The notes under the pieces: generated by a model
The model's input: the letters and a program-made list of their open reading frames with translations, nothing else
Database searches by the model: none
Told to the model about the DNA's origin: nothing
Shown here: positions 37,354 to 50,426 of the stretch, piece by piece
How the letters are laid out: each line of letters begins with the position of its first letter
Numbering within the stretch: position 1 is the first letter of the stretch
Origin: Vicia villosa
Lineage: Eukaryota; Streptophyta; Magnoliopsida; Fabales; Fabaceae
Assembly: GCF_029867415.1 (NCBI RefSeq)
Contig: NC_081185.1
Coordinates: 118,213,987 to 118,277,986 of the forward strand
Length of the DNA stretch: 64,000 nt
Direction of reading: 5' to 3'
Translations under genes and position numbers: made by a program

Positions 37354-38860
37354 ATTATATGGGCTTGAAAAACCAATTTTAAATCAAAATTTTTAACAAA
37401 ATCAGAGTTTGAAATATGTTTGTAAAACAAATAAGATAAAAGTATCGCAAAACAGAAAGTCAAATTGATGAATATACAGCAGAAATAAATAACTAAAAAA
37501 TATAGAATTAAGGGAAGAGAGAAAAGTAACAGAGAATTATAAAGGATCAGCCTAATGATTTGTCCTGCATCCTCTCCTTAAGAATTTCTTCTTGAGAGTT
37601 CCACTATGAAATAAGCTTTTAACTGGTTTTTTCCATGAACCTCCTTGCACATGGATTGGAGTTTTACAATGGCTAAATTCTCAACAAACACAAAAATTTA
37701 ATTACGAAGACTTTCACAACCAATTGAGAGCTTTTAACAGCAGGCTAAGCTCACGAACCGACTGAGAGCTTTAATTACCAATATCTCCCTAACCAATCAA
37801 AGGCTTTAACAAGATTACCTCAACAAATAAACAAGAGCTTTTTTCACTTGGTTTACCTCACAACCAAAAAAATTCACGCTAAGGAGAATTTACAATATTG
37901 CCTTTAAACCAGACCCATACCACTTCATAGATAAAAAACTACATTCTCAAAAGCATTAAGGCAAAAATGAGAAAGTAGAGAGAGAAGAGAGTGAGAGAAA
38001 GATATTAGAATATGTTTTGGGGTGTATTAGAAATGGAAAAGGAGTTATCTATTTATAGGACTAAAGGTGGATCAAATATGAAAATAATCCATGGACTTTT
38101 TAAGACTCATGATCGACTAAGTCAATCACATAATCGATTCTCAAGTACAAATATGGAATGTTTTCAAAAGGGAATTTACTAGTTGATTATAGTCCCTAAT
38201 AGTCGATCATGAGGCGTTACAAAAAGATATAATTAATTGGATCTAAGGGTTAATCGATTATACAGTGTAAATTGCACTCACATAAAACTTTTAGAGATAG
38301 TAGTCAACTAGCTATGAACAAAACATTTTCTGGTGACTTTCATAAAATAAGATACGCTTTTTGATCAATCAAAAGTGTGTATGTGACTTTCCTTCCTAAA
38401 TTTGAGAACTAGTCTTATACCTTTATAGACATAGATCACTCGATCCAGACTCGGCTAGCTTTAAAACTTCTAGTCTTTCACAACTCTGAAAATTCAGGAT
38501 TTGTTGCTAGACTCAACACTGATTTAGTACTTCATTTGGGACCTTACTTCTTCTCTTATATCTGATGATGCTTTAAGATAAATCTTAAAGATGAACATCA
38601 TCATCAAACAAATTATTTGATCAGAGATATTCATTGACTCTACTAGACTCCTCTTGACATTAGGTGATGTCTTCCAAAGATAGGCCTTTGATAAATTTAT
38701 CATCATGAATCACATCTTGATCACCATAGCAAATGAGCTTTGATATCTTGAGCACAAATTGATCACCACAACAACTGAGCTTTGATATCTTGAACACCAT
38801 TATTCTATCATCTCAATAAATGAAAATTTGATCTTTAAGCACCACCACTTCATCACATCA
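37354..38860. repeat. Probable LTR retrotransposon remnant, no gene
   Basis: From 37690 to 37870 a degenerate repeat of accaat(t/c)gagagctttaa and similar phrases recurs. From 38100 to 38280 are several atcgattat / tagtcgatcatg phrases. Such non-coding patterns are common in LTR and leader regions of large plant copia elements, probably on the minus strand here. No LTR pair, primer site or protein motif was found. Confidence 0.3.
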
Positions 38861-39145
38861 CACTACTACAAAATAGACCTTTCATAACACAATATTACAA
38901 TGGCCTTCCTGTTAATCGTGATAATAACTTCTTTTTTTGTATTTACTAAAAGAAATTTCACCACAGTCATAGTTAATAACCTAGTGAAATGTATCTGGAG
39001 TAAAAGGGTTTGAATCCCAGCACCGACAATTTTCTATTTATCATGACAAAATCGGTATATTGCCACAATTCTTTTAATCAATCCTGGTGTAAAATGCAAC
39101 TATTACATCACGATTCGTATTATCAACTATGGTGAAAGGTGTTAC
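38861..39145 (+). mobile_element. CACTA-type element, 5' terminal fragment
   Basis: The terminus cactactacaaaatag is the canonical plant CACTA end. It is followed by sub-terminal repeats (atttcaccacagtcatag, tttgaatcccagcaccgac, caactatggtgaaa) shared in style with elements at 32230 and 15460. No matching 3' terminus was found before the next repeat begins, so the right limit is approximate. Confidence 0.6.
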
Positions 39146-39309
39146 ATATTTAATTATAAGTGAAATTATCTCTCGCTTCTTTCATGGTAGAAAATTTAAG
39201 ATTAAGTTATTGATTAACTTAACTCGGAAAGCAAGATTCGCCACTGATCTTTATTGTTTCCAAAGGGATGGGAAAAGAACGAATAAAACCCACATAAGTT
39301 TTTTAAAAA

Positions 39310-39813
39310 ACTAATAAAACAAAAAGATAAGGGTACGAGGGTGGTTATGTAAGGGGAAGGTGTTAGCACCCCTCACATCCATGGTACTCCATGGGAACCT
39401 TTTTGAAAATATGTGTTTTTAGGCTAAAGGGTTAAAGGTGCAAAAGAGATTGACGGTATGAGAAAATAAATGTTTATTTTTATTATTCTCGGCTAGACAT
39501 TGCGTCTTGTGCCTACATATCCATTATGTGCAATAGGGAAGTCAGAGCATTTGTAGTTCCGCTTAAAAAGAAACAATAGAAATTTGTTGACTAATTTTAA
39601 TGAAGAGAAATGTTGTCTTGTCTGAGTGGAAAACACAACATACTCTCTACAATTATGGGAAAGTGAGCATTTGCTCCTTTGAAGAAACCAAGTGAAAAAG
39701 CCAGAAAAATCAGGAGTTTCCAGTCATTTTGCACACTTGGCGTCCAGCTCAGCGGCCGCTATAGGGAGCGCGGTGACGTGACCCACATAGTCCAGAGGAG
39801 TTATTGCCACGTC
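39310..39813. repeat. Ty3-gypsy (possibly Ogre-like) LTR remnant, left part
   Basis: The phrase aggggaaggtgttagcaccc followed by catggtactccatgggaacc (about 39349-39400) resembles a conserved piece of LTRs from Ogre-type gypsy elements of Fabeae. That is recollection, not a search. The region is split from its continuation by the solo LTR at 39819-41641. No ORF. Confidence 0.35.
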
Positions 39814-39818
39814 CTCAC

Positions 39819-41641
39819 TGTAACACCCTTCTAAACCCCGCGGCAATTTTTAAACAATTATATCAGAGTAAAACATAAACACAAGGGTGGCACAATTATA
39901 TAAAATAAATAAACCAATCATGGTCAAGTCATGCTTCATCAGGAAACGGTTCACCAAATCGTAATTATGTTTATCACAGCGGAATAAGAAACATTATCAA
40001 ATACATCCAATGGAATCATAATCCAACACCAATAAAGTAGATTAATTTCATAAAAATTCTATAACTATCGTTCCCCAGTGTTACAGATCAGAGCATGACC
40101 GACACGACCCAACATAAACGGATAAACTCTATGAGTCATCCTCACCAAGCACTAATGTCGCTACTCCTCAATCTGAAAATGACAACATGTAAGGGTGAGT
40201 CTCATTCTCAATTAGTAAATATTATGCAATTCATAAGCAACAAGCATCATAATATACCGTTCACCCAATTATACATATTCAGATTCACATCCATTATTAA
40301 TTCACGCAATAATAGATTACAACACACACTACAGAAATCCATACAATCATATTATGACAGAATGCATATGACACAACTGACACTATGCATGTGGTACCAA
40401 TAAACCGTGGAATCAATCCACCTAACCGATCTACGCCTCATCGAGATACGGCCCACCGACACAATTTCCACACAATGGGAAATATGTCCACCAACGATCC
40501 AAACATCACCGAGATCCAACATCAATGCATATGAATGAATGAAACACATATAACATACTTAAAACACACCGAATCACGATGAACAACTCATCTCAACACC
40601 ACATCACCGAATAAGTATGTACATGTTTTCAACATCATTCAAATAGTCATGCATCCATCACAATCATAATAACAAATCACAACCAATTCATCATCACATC
40701 AAACACATTGTCACACCTATCTCATATGCACACAATGTTCAATTCTCATCAAGTAATTAAATCTAGTTTTTAAGGAAATAAAGTCGGCTATTACCAATAT
40801 TCATTATCCATCTTATAAAACATTTAACTACTTGCACAACGCCCAAAACGGCACTAAGAAATGATTCACGAATCAAAAGATACGTTATTTTGAAGTTTGG
40901 AAAAATTCACACACAGCAAGGTTCGCTCAGCGGAGCAAGACAGAAGCGAAATCCTTCAGACCCCCGCTCAGCGGACCTCAAGCGACGTCAAACAGGAGCG
41001 AACTACGTTGGGACCTCCGCTCAGCGGACCTGCGATTTCAGCAAACCCCAAGTCTGCGACAGACCCTGCGATTTCACTCGCTTTTCACCCAAAAACGAAT
41101 CCAGACATCACATACAGGCATATAATCATCATACATTCAATTATACACCATAAAACATCATCCAAACTCATTATTAACCAATTAGTTCACACAATTATCA
41201 TCAATTCAATCCAATTATAACACCCTAACCTAACAATCCCAATATCTAATTGAACCAAACCATACATCAATCTACCTATCACCTAAGATCACATAAGAGA
41301 TACTAAAAGGAAGAGTCCCCCTTACCTCGATGAATTTCTTGAATGCTCTCCTTCCGGTTTCACGTTCTTGCCTCTTTCTCTTCTCTTTCTCTTTTCACGT
41401 GTTCTTCTTTTCTCCCCAAATGGTTCCTTTTTCTTATTTTATGAAAAATAAAATAAAATAAATTAAACACAACTTAGTAAAAGGCCTAACTAATTAGCAC
41501 CCCTCTTTTACTATCACCACACCATAAGCCCAATAGCTCTTACTCCCTCATTTTCCAATTAAATCCAATTTAAATTCTAAAATTCCAATTATTTAATTTA
41601 AATCCAAATTAAATTAATAAACTGAAATTATGGGTGTTACA
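39819..41641 (+). mobile_element. Solo LTR of a Ty3-gypsy (Tekay-like) element
   Basis: The sequence starts tgtaacaccc and ends gggtgttaca, the palindromic-type ends typical of Tekay/chromovirus LTRs. Exact 5-bp duplications ctcac flank both ends (39814-39818 and 41642-41646). The interior includes repeated cgctcagcgga(c/g) phrases around 40924-41030 and has no primer site, polypurine tract or protein motif. It is therefore one LTR left after recombination between two. Confidence 0.82.
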
Positions 41642-41646
41642 CTCAC

Positions 41647-43930
41647 GTCTTCCCCCTTAGCCTGCTCCGCGCCCGCCGACCCCCCATCCGCGGTCGCGGC
41701 TATCAGAAAATAGATCCCGTCCAAAAGGAGTTGAGGGACACTCTTGTCATTACGCAGCTTAAATAGGAAGCTTCACTTCATTTTTCATTTCATCCAACTT
41801 AGTCTGCAACATTAAGCCTATACTTACTTCTGTAAAAGCAATGATTCGCCACATCGGAGGATTATTGCACCATAGTGTGATTAGGTTGAAGAATTTTTAC
41901 TTTCTTGTCATTTACTTCAAGCACAATTTACTTTCTGCTTTTACCAGATTTAAAGACTCCGATTGGAGCAGGTTTTTTTATTTACACGCTTTACTTTATT
42001 TATTCGCTCTGCTTTACTTTGTTTTACTTACTTTATTTCTCGCACTCGCTTTTATTACCATGTTTAACCGCTTTTATATGCTTACTTTTATTTCCATGCC
42101 TGGCTAAACCTTTAAAGGTTAGAATGTAAGGATCATTGTCATGATAGTGTTCCAAATGTTGTATTAATAGAAATACTACTGGGGATGTTTTAACTTTTAA
42201 CTCAAGTTTGCGGAACTCAAATGTTTATGGGTAAGATCGAAAGTCGCCCATAATTAAGATTAAACTTGATTAGTTTTTAACCGAACAAAAAGGGAAAAAG
42301 CAGTTTGTTCAGTTAATTAGGAATTTTTAACACATTTTGAGAAAACGATTTTGAAACTATTTTCGAACGCGTTTGTGGGTTTGAAATATGATTCTTGGCA
42401 TGTAGCCAAGAATCTCTTTAAGTTAATATTTCCAAGTTAAAATCACTTTTTTACTTAGTTAAGTAACTAATTTCTTAAAAATAGGTTTACTACTTTAAGG
42501 TTTGAGGCACCTTTTATAAGTGACAATAAAAGGATAGGATTAAAGAGTAAACTCGGTTCTTAGTACGCGAAAGCGACAAGTTCCTGTTAAATTGTTCCAT
42601 TTTATAAGTAAAAAATATTGTCCCATAAGAAGTTCTATCCATATACAACTGAAACATTGTCTGATTTATGTGAATTACATTTGAACCTGTTTCTTTTATC
42701 TGCAATTTATTATATCCCTTTCTTTCCTCGCGCTGCACACATCTCAAATGTTTTGATCCGCCTTAGATAAGCACCTTAGCAATAGAGTTTATAGATTGAC
42801 GATTGATCTTTGTGGGATCGATAATCTTTTGTATTACTTCGATAGGTTGTGCACTTGCAGTCAGATTTTAGACTCTATAAACAGACCCATCAGAGGCACA
42901 AAAAGAAGTTTGATGATGTTTGTATCTTTTATGTTTTTGAAAGATTTTTTATATGCTTAAAATGTTTTAGCATTAATTTAAGAAAAAGATTTAACAATCA
43001 CTTGACAAAGTCAATATTTATTGTGAAACGGTTTAAAGTTTGAAATCAATAAGGTTTTGAAAAAGAGAGAAGATTTTGAAAATTAAAGAAGGGGGAGATG
43101 AAGGGACTATCCTAAAGCTAAGTATAAGAAAGATATAACCACATAAGAAGCAAGCATTTGACAATAAGTCAAAATGAACATTCCTTTTCCTTTGGATTAA
43201 GCCACGAGTAAAGCATCAGAAGAAACCAAACCATAATTGGATGAAAGTGCAAAGCATCAGATAAACTCAAAGCATCGGATGAACATTCAAAGTCTAAGAT
43301 GAAATCCAAACATCAAACGAATCCCAAAGCATCAGATAAGTTCAAAGTATCAAGCTAAGCCATATGTATCATATGAACCAAGGTGTCTCAGATGAATCAT
43401 GGTATCAGACGAAACTTAAGAACACAAATGTATCAGATGAATCATGGTTGCAGATGAATTTCATTGCTTAGGAAAAAGGTAACCAAAGTCTAAAGGTCAA
43501 AAGTCCACATTCAAAGAAAGGGATAGTAACCATTAGTCAAAGATTAGAGAACCAGGTTTTTTAGGATTTTTCCTTTATTAATGTCTTAAAAGCAAAAGAA
43601 AATTTCCAAATAGACAAAGGAAAAAGAAGCATAAACATAAACATCAACAATAAGCAATAATATGAAATGTAATGCTTAAAGATAAATTGCATTAAGTAAA
43701 GAGCAAGAATTAAAGGCAAGAAGTTAAATTGCATTAAAGTAAAGTGCATAAAAACCAAAGAGGTCGGTCAATAACAATTTATGTACCATACTTGTTAGAG
43801 AGATGATAGAGATCATTCTCCTAAAACAAGTAGTACAAGTAAAAATCAAGGAGGGATCGAACACAAAGGCAAGGAGATTGGTCCATTACTTTAATCATTC
43901 TTTATGAAAAATTAGGACAAACTTATCATC
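41647..43930. repeat. Gypsy-type LTR/leader sequence, right part, no gene
   Basis: This resumes after the solo LTR. At about 42815-42865 gtgggatcgataatctttt and ttcgataggttgtgcact have the look of an LTR 3' end or leader. From 43220 to 43460 is a degenerate direct repeat of (a)agcatcagat(g/a)aa(c/t). No ORF is convincing, and neither primer site nor boundaries were resolved. Confidence 0.35.
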
Positions 43931-44040
43931 AATCTAAAGTACCTCAAATGATCTAATGATCAATAGAAAGTAGACTTCTAATCCGAACAAAGTTTATCCA
44001 AACTTCATGAACAAGATAGACTTCTAATCCGAACAAAGTT

Positions 44041-44241
44041 TCACCTCATTCCTCTAACGTCACGTTTGTCCAGAATAATCACTTCATATATATTCCCATA
44101 GCTTTGAAATGTTTTAAACATATCCCTAGCTCTGAAATCATCTGGAAAAGATGTGAATAAGAATGACGAACGCTTTCTCTCATTGAGAGATCCCCTTCTA
44201 GGATCCAACCTTCCTACATTGTCCCTTGTTGTCCTTGTTGC
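44041..44241 (-). pseudogene. RRM fragment of a LINE-type ORF1
   Basis: The minus-strand frame includes ERKRSSFLFTSFPDDFRARD then MFKTFQSYGNIYEVIILDKR, which matches the first half of an RNA-recognition motif as found in plant LINE ORF1 proteins. It stops after GMR, before the second RNP motif, and its upstream side is cut at 44242 by a CACTA terminus. A host RRM gene fragment is an alternative. Confidence 0.5.
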
Positions 44242-47100
44242 CACTACTACAAAAAAACACATTTAACCTCGAATGCGCAATGCAATTAACCTCGACTAGA
44301 GAAACGAGGTAACGAAGATCGTCATAAAAATCTGTCAATTTACCACTCGGTTATTAAAAAACTGAAGGATAAAGTTATCTGCATATGGGTTTGATCCTCA
44401 GCAAAAACTTTTTAATATTTTCAAAACTATTATCATATACCTCTCTGTTTATGAGTAAAACTGAGGGGAAAAATAAATACTTTTTTTAAGGCTTAATACC
44501 CTTTTTGGTCCCGTACCTATGCCTCAGAGTCCATTTTAGTCCTCTTCCTTTTAAAAGTTCCAAGTTAGTCCCTTACGTCTTTAAACAGTGTCACGTTAGT
44601 CCTTTCTGTTAGATGTGGCATATGCTCATATAATTCATTAAAAAAAATACAAAAATTTGTTCTCACAAAGACTTGAACCATGGACACTTTGGTTGCAGGC
44701 AAGTCACTATACCACTATGTTATTTCACAGTATGTTATTTAATTTGCAAATGAAATATATCAAACTATGAAATATATCCGTCCTTGCATCACCACCATCA
44801 CCTATTCAACAACCTAAACAACAAAGACCTTATCTTCAAAAGATTTGGCCACCTCCAGATCCGGTCCCCTCCCTCTATCTCCAATAGCAACCAGACAAAC
44901 CACTGCCACCTATTCAGCCATTTAAAGAGTAAAGCTCTTGTCTCAGATCCGTGCACTCCTACCACCATGAACCGCTGCTCACATCCACCATCGTACCATT
45001 GCCACCACTTGTACAACAAAGATTTGGCTACTGCACCGCGCGGAATTCACTGCTCCGACTAGAAATATGTGGAAATCTGGAAATAAATTTTAGGAATTTA
45101 TTGCTTCTACTTTCTACGAATTTGTTATTTCAATTATTTACAAATTTCAAAAAATAATGGAGAAATTGTAACTGCCATTTTCTTCCAACAACATAATCTA
45201 CACTTTTTTGTTGTTGAGAGCTTTATTTGTTCAATCATTCTCAAACCACTACGCAACAATGATGAATGTTCCAAAAAAAGAGATTTGTATACTACAAAAA
45301 GGCTAAATTTACAATTAGAATTTTACTATGCTGGAATGGAATTGGGATTTAGGGATATGTATATTTTACTTTGTATTTTTTTTAATGTCATATTATGGTT
45401 TTTATGATTTTTTAATTGATTAAATAAATAGGATTATGTAGAATCTGAAAGAAAAAAATATTTCAATGCCAAGTCAGCTGCGACGAGTGCAAATAGTAAC
45501 ACCGTTTGTCATTATTTAACAGTAAGGACTTCTTTGTTTATGTTTGATAACGTAAGAGATTCATTTGGTTCTTTTAAAAGAAAGAGGATCAAAATGGATC
45601 CAGAGGTATATGTAAGTGACTGAAAAGGGTATTAAGCCTTTTTTTTTAAATACTCATTACATTGTTTACACAAAATATCAATAAATTAATTTGTTTAGAA
45701 ACTAAATTGCTTACATAGAATATTAAAATAAAAATATATAACAAATTTTGAATTTGATTCATCATCATCAGTATCAGTGAAAAACAAATGATGGATCCTC
45801 GTTTCATTGAAATCTTGGGAAAGAAAAAGTGTTAGGTGCAATATATTTTTAATGACTTTTGCATTTATTTGTTTATGTTATAAAGCAAAAAATAGGATTA
45901 GTTAAATAAAATATTTAGTTATATGATTATTGAAGAACATAAACCTTAAACCCGAATAATTTTTTGCTCTTGCAATTCATCATAGTGAACTTTACTGAGC
46001 TTCTTTACACTTCAAAATTTTCATGTCAAATGTTTCATTATAAATTTTTGATATTCAAAATGCTTTTATAATAGATGTCTTTTAGGTTTCATGTGGATCA
46101 CTAATGACAGTGTCTAGAGCATTGATGTTAATTAAATGGACGATAAATATTTGTTTAAAAACGGTGAACATCCTCAATAAACACACTTAAATATCCCCTC
46201 GGTTATGAAAAAAATCGAGGTAAAAATTATTTTTTTCCACATACCCCTCGGTTTCATTGAAAACTGAGGATAATAAGCTTTTTTTATTAAAAAAAAAATT
46301 ACATTGTTTACAGCAAATCCAGGTTTTGACAAATCTTTGCTCTAATTCCTGGAGAACAACAAATCTTTGTTGTTATCCAGATCTAGTTGCATACTGTTTC
46401 TTCCCCACTAACACTCTATAACTTATCCAACTTTTGGTAAATTATTTGTTTCAAATATAAATTTTTTCTGCACTTGCAATCCATCCCAGAGATCTGATGT
46501 TCATGAGCGTTTCTAGAGCTAAAGTTTTCATGATAAATATTTTCACAAGAAAGAAAACAAGGGGATCTTGAGCAGATTTTGTTGTATACCCTGTGATTAA
46601 CAACATAGGAAAGTTATTCCAAAATAACAACATCAACATCATCATGTGGGATAGATTGCAATGGTAGAAAAAATATTTTGTTCAAGATAAAAATAATAAT
46701 ATTGAAGATTTTTTCTGTCTTGAAATCCATCCAAAAGAATGATGCGTACGATTTTGGAGCGACTACATATAAGTTAGGTTTATGATAAAAATTTATAGTA
46801 AAATTTGATTATATATTCCCATTGTTAATTATTAGAGAAACCTAGGGATAAGATAATTTGTAAAATAAAGACGTATTTTTTATTCTAAATAAAACTTAAA
46901 ATTGGAGGAGATGAGAATCGAAGCTCAAACCCTTATCAATCTTTTATGTCGGTTTTGTTTAAAACCGAAGTATAAGATTTCTTATTTTAAAAAAATGAAA
47001 TATGACGTGTTCTAAGTCATTTGAGTAAATTAATTTCAATTTATAAACAAAAGTATGTTATCCCAAAGTTTGGTTCTATGTACTCAAGTCCTTGAGTAAA
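44242..47100 (+). mobile_element. CACTA-type non-autonomous element, left end and internal repeats
   Basis: The terminus cactactacaaaaaaacac starts at 44242. Inside, imperfect repeats of a cctcggtt(a/t).gaaaa.cgagg theme recur (about 44293, 44345, 44450, 46195, 46243), as does tttacattgtttacac/agc (about 45655 and 46305). A different TIR element interrupts it at 44488-45640. The right terminus was not found. No transposase is present. Confidence 0.5.
44488..45640. mobile_element. TIR element with aaggcttaatacccttttt ends
   Basis: The left arm aaggcttaatacccttttt continues for about 70 bases and pairs imperfectly with the complement of the right end (aaaagggtattaagcctt). Both arms include tccattttgatcctctt-like sequence. 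Flanks lie in poly-T, so the target duplication is ambiguous, though tttttttaa on both sides would give a Mutator-size 9 bp. A segment near 44672-44715 (gacttgaaccatggacac ... cactataccactat) looks tRNA-like but lacks a full cloverleaf. His/Leu-rich ORFs inside are not called. Confidence 0.65.
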
Positions 47101-47547
47101 AACAAAATGATAAAAGTAGTTAGCTACATGTGGGTTTAAATATGTTGTTAGTCCGCACAATTATTCCATTTTTTAATTTTAAGTTCCTTAAGTTTTTTGT
47201 TTTGTTTTTACTCTTTATAGGCATATAATTTTGTTATTATCTTTGATGTTTTATTTTATTCTTATAAAACATAATCTTATTAGATATCAAAATCAAAATA
47301 CAGAGGATAACAAACAAAATTATAATTTTAAAAAAATCAAAATAAAAAAGTTATTTATATTTTTGGTGAGGTTGTTTCTCAATTTAATCATCCATGCATC
47401 TTTTAAAATTGCTTAAATGTTTGAAATAAAATTATCAACTATTACAATTTTTATTAATATTTTGTCGAATAGGTGAATTCGCTATATCCATATTCGTTAA
47501 ATCAAGATTGAGTGATTTAATATAATTTTTAAATTAAAAAAATATTA
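47101..47547. other. AT-rich spacer left of the copia element
   Basis: No gene or terminal repeat is supported. Confidence 0.4.
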
Positions 47548-47868
47548 AATTTTGTTAAAATATCTTAAAATATTAAGTGATCAAGAGAAAAAATATTTTG
47601 AGATTGTAGAAATCATAAATCAACTTTAAAATAGACAAATATGACATAGCGCAGAGTGAGACACGCGGTGGAGTCAGCGTGACGGGAGGTTATTATCGGG
47701 GTCGATGACGGCGCCGTGATAGTGAGTTTGGATTTGACAGACGGTTCAGTATCAAAGCTCGATTCTGATTTTCTTAGTTCGCGTGTATTGGGCTCTGTTA
47801 TTTTAGTTTGTTGATTCGTTCACTATGAGTAATGTTTTTGGTTTATTATGGATTCGTTGAATTTCAAC

Positions 47869-48070
<202 letters not shown>

Positions 48071-48611
48071 TGAGACAAGGATAAATTTTAAGGACTTTGT
48101 TTTCTTAGAATTTAAGAAACCCTTGAAGATATCTAAAGGGGGCTAGGAAACACTTTTAAACATCTTGGGCTTGTGTGATTCATATATAGAAAGTTACAGA
48201 GATTTTGAAACATTTGGTAGAAATTAGGATTCGTTCTTGGGAACTTTAGTGACTATTTTCTTGTAACTCATCTGTAATATTTTGTAATAACTTTTGAAAG
48301 TATAGTGGATCAGAGAGCATATATCTCCTCTATAGTAGATTGTTTGATCGAAATGGATAAATAAGTTATTTTGTTTACTGTGTTTACTTTATCTTCTTCT
48401 GCCAAGTTAAATTGATATCTTATTGCATAAAGTGTTATTTTTGCTGAAGGTCATTTATTTTTGTTGTAATTGTTCTCTGTCTCCACACATCAAACTTTTT
48501 GGTGTGATTGAACTTTGAATAATTCTTCTAAAGTGCTTTTAACTATTCTATTAATTTCACAACTAGTGAAGCCCACTGTTGGGCAAAGGGGTTTTGCTTA
48601 CAAGTGATCAT

Positions 48612-49800
48612 GATGGGTTCAAAATGGAAGATCGAGAGGTTTTCAGGAGACAACGATTTTGAATTGTGTAAAGTGAATATGCAATCACTCTTACTCAATA
48701 GAATTATATTTAAGCTTTGAAGGATGAGGCATCGATGTATTCATGCTTAGGGGAAGTTGAGAAAATTGATATGGTAGATAAAGCCAAAGTGTCATTATCC
48801 TATACCCTGGGGATGAATTTATAAGAAAAGTCATCAGGGAGAAGATGATGGCTTTGATGTGGTAAAAATGAATCATTGTATATTACCAAGTTTTTTCCTT
48901 ATAGGTTGTTCTGAAAAATAACTCTACTCATTCTGAATGGTGGAGAATAAATCCATAGTGGAGCAGTTGACAGAAACTTACAAGATTATTGATGATCTTG
49001 AAAATATTGAAGTGAATATTGAAGATGAGGATAATGTTCTACTATTTTTGAGCTCAATACCCAAATCCTTTGAGCACTTTAAGGATGTTCTTCTTTATGG
49101 TACAAAATATGGTATTACTTTTGATGAAGTCCAGACGACTATAAGATCCAAATAATTTTTAAAGGTGGACGGTTTTCTAATTGACGATAATGGTGAAGGC
49201 TTGAGTGTCTCGAGAGGACGAAGTGAGAGTAGAGGGGAGTATAGATCAAATATGTTTGACATGTCAAGGGTAAAATGCTTCATTTGTCAAATATCAGTCA
49301 CTTCATGAGGGATTATCTAGGAAGTAGGAACAATGATGATTTAATTCATATTGTAGTTACCTCAAGTGAAGATAGTTATGTGAGTGATGGTGTATTAGTG
49401 GTGTCAAATTTGGAGACTAAATAGGGTTAAGTCATGGACTCAAGTTGCTTTTATCAGATGTGTCCAAGAAAAAAATACTTTAAGACTTTGAAGCTGAAGC
49501 AATGTGGAGTTGTTCTCATTGATGACTATAAGGCATGCAAGATTCATGGTATTGGTACAGTCAAACTTAAAATATTTGATATCATGAGTTTCTTCTTTAC
49601 AATATGAGGTATGTTCTAGAGCTCATGCAAAATTTGTCATCCATAAGAATGATTAATGATCTAGGATATTGCACTAGAGTCGAACATGAAATGTTGAAGA
49701 TTTCACATGGTAAAGTGATCATAGATAAAAGGTTGAAAATATGTGGTTTATATATTTTATAAGGTTCCAATGTTGTTGATCATTCATCATTAGCTAGTGA
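48612..49800 (+). pseudogene. Copia gag-protease remnant
   Basis: Reading frames give MMGSKWKIERFSGDNDFEL (gag start). Then QLTETYKIIDDLENIEVNIE and LLFLSSIPKSFEHFKDVLLY (UBN2-type gag) follow, and a decayed zinc knuckle near VKCFICQ. At about 49480-49570 is a protease/pre-integrase piece (KKYFKTLKLKQCGVVLID, CKIHGIGTVKLK). Integrase, RT and RNase H are missing. Stops are numerous. Confidence 0.75.
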
Positions 49801-49953
49801 TAACTTTTATGACAAGATAAAGCATTGGGATTTGAGGTCAAAGCATGATGGATGCCTAAAGGTTGTTTCAGGGCACTTTAATGAGTTTTTAGAAGACATG
49901 GAACAAAAATGCATCTGATCTCTAAGTTGTCATTGATTTTCTTGAGTAAGGTT

Positions 49954-50426
49954 TAAGGGTGGCAAAACGGGTCGTGGCACGTCGAGCCGACCCACAAACC
50001 CGCCAAAAATGGCGAGTTGAGTTGGGATTTTGGATCCGCTGCAGACCAAAGTCCACCCCGCCAAAATCCACCGCCCGTCAAAGTCTGCTCCGCCTATTCA
50101 TTCAGCCTGTCCCGCCTTAAGCCCACCCTTTTATAGTTAATTATAGTAATTCAAATTCTTGATGGTTTTATTTTATACAATTATTTGTGAATATATGTAA
50201 TATTTTTTTAAGTAAAATTTGTTAAAAAGATGCTTTATAAAAAATTGTTCTAAAAAATAAAGAAAAAATCTAATTGAAAGGTAAAAAAGCCTATTAATAT
50301 ATTTAAAAAATGAAAGAAAAAAAATAGACAGACAAGCCCGTCGCCCGCCACCTTGGCATGACGAGCTAAATTTTTATGTCAATTTCCACTTGGCTGGTTT
50401 GTCCGCCCCGTTTTTTTTCGCTGGGC
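49954..50426. mobile_element. hAT-type MITE inside the copia element
   Basis: The left end taagggtggcaaaacggg and the right region gccccgttttttttcgctggg are imperfect complements. Sub-terminal runs (aagtccaccccgccaaaat, acaagcccgtcgcccgcc) resemble the element at 32422. Flanking 8-mers gtaaggtt and ttaaggtg match at six of eight, so the ends are probable rather than certain. Confidence 0.6.

Noticed and set aside
43220..43460. Possible CRISPR-like or satellite array of agcatcagat units
   Set aside because: Units are degenerate with irregular spacing in a plant LTR region. There is no spacer regularity and no reason to expect CRISPR in a eukaryote.
44672..44715. tRNA gene on the minus strand
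   Set aside because: Only a T-arm/anticodon-like phrase is present. No acceptor stem or D-arm could be paired.
44784..45062. His/Leu-rich ORF in the TIR element
   Set aside because: No homology recognised. It lies inside a non-coding MITE-like element and has an antisense ORF of similar length.
49954..50426. Independent GC-rich gene in the copia element
   Set aside because: GC-rich stretches are the sub-terminal repeats of a hAT MITE with related ends at 32422.
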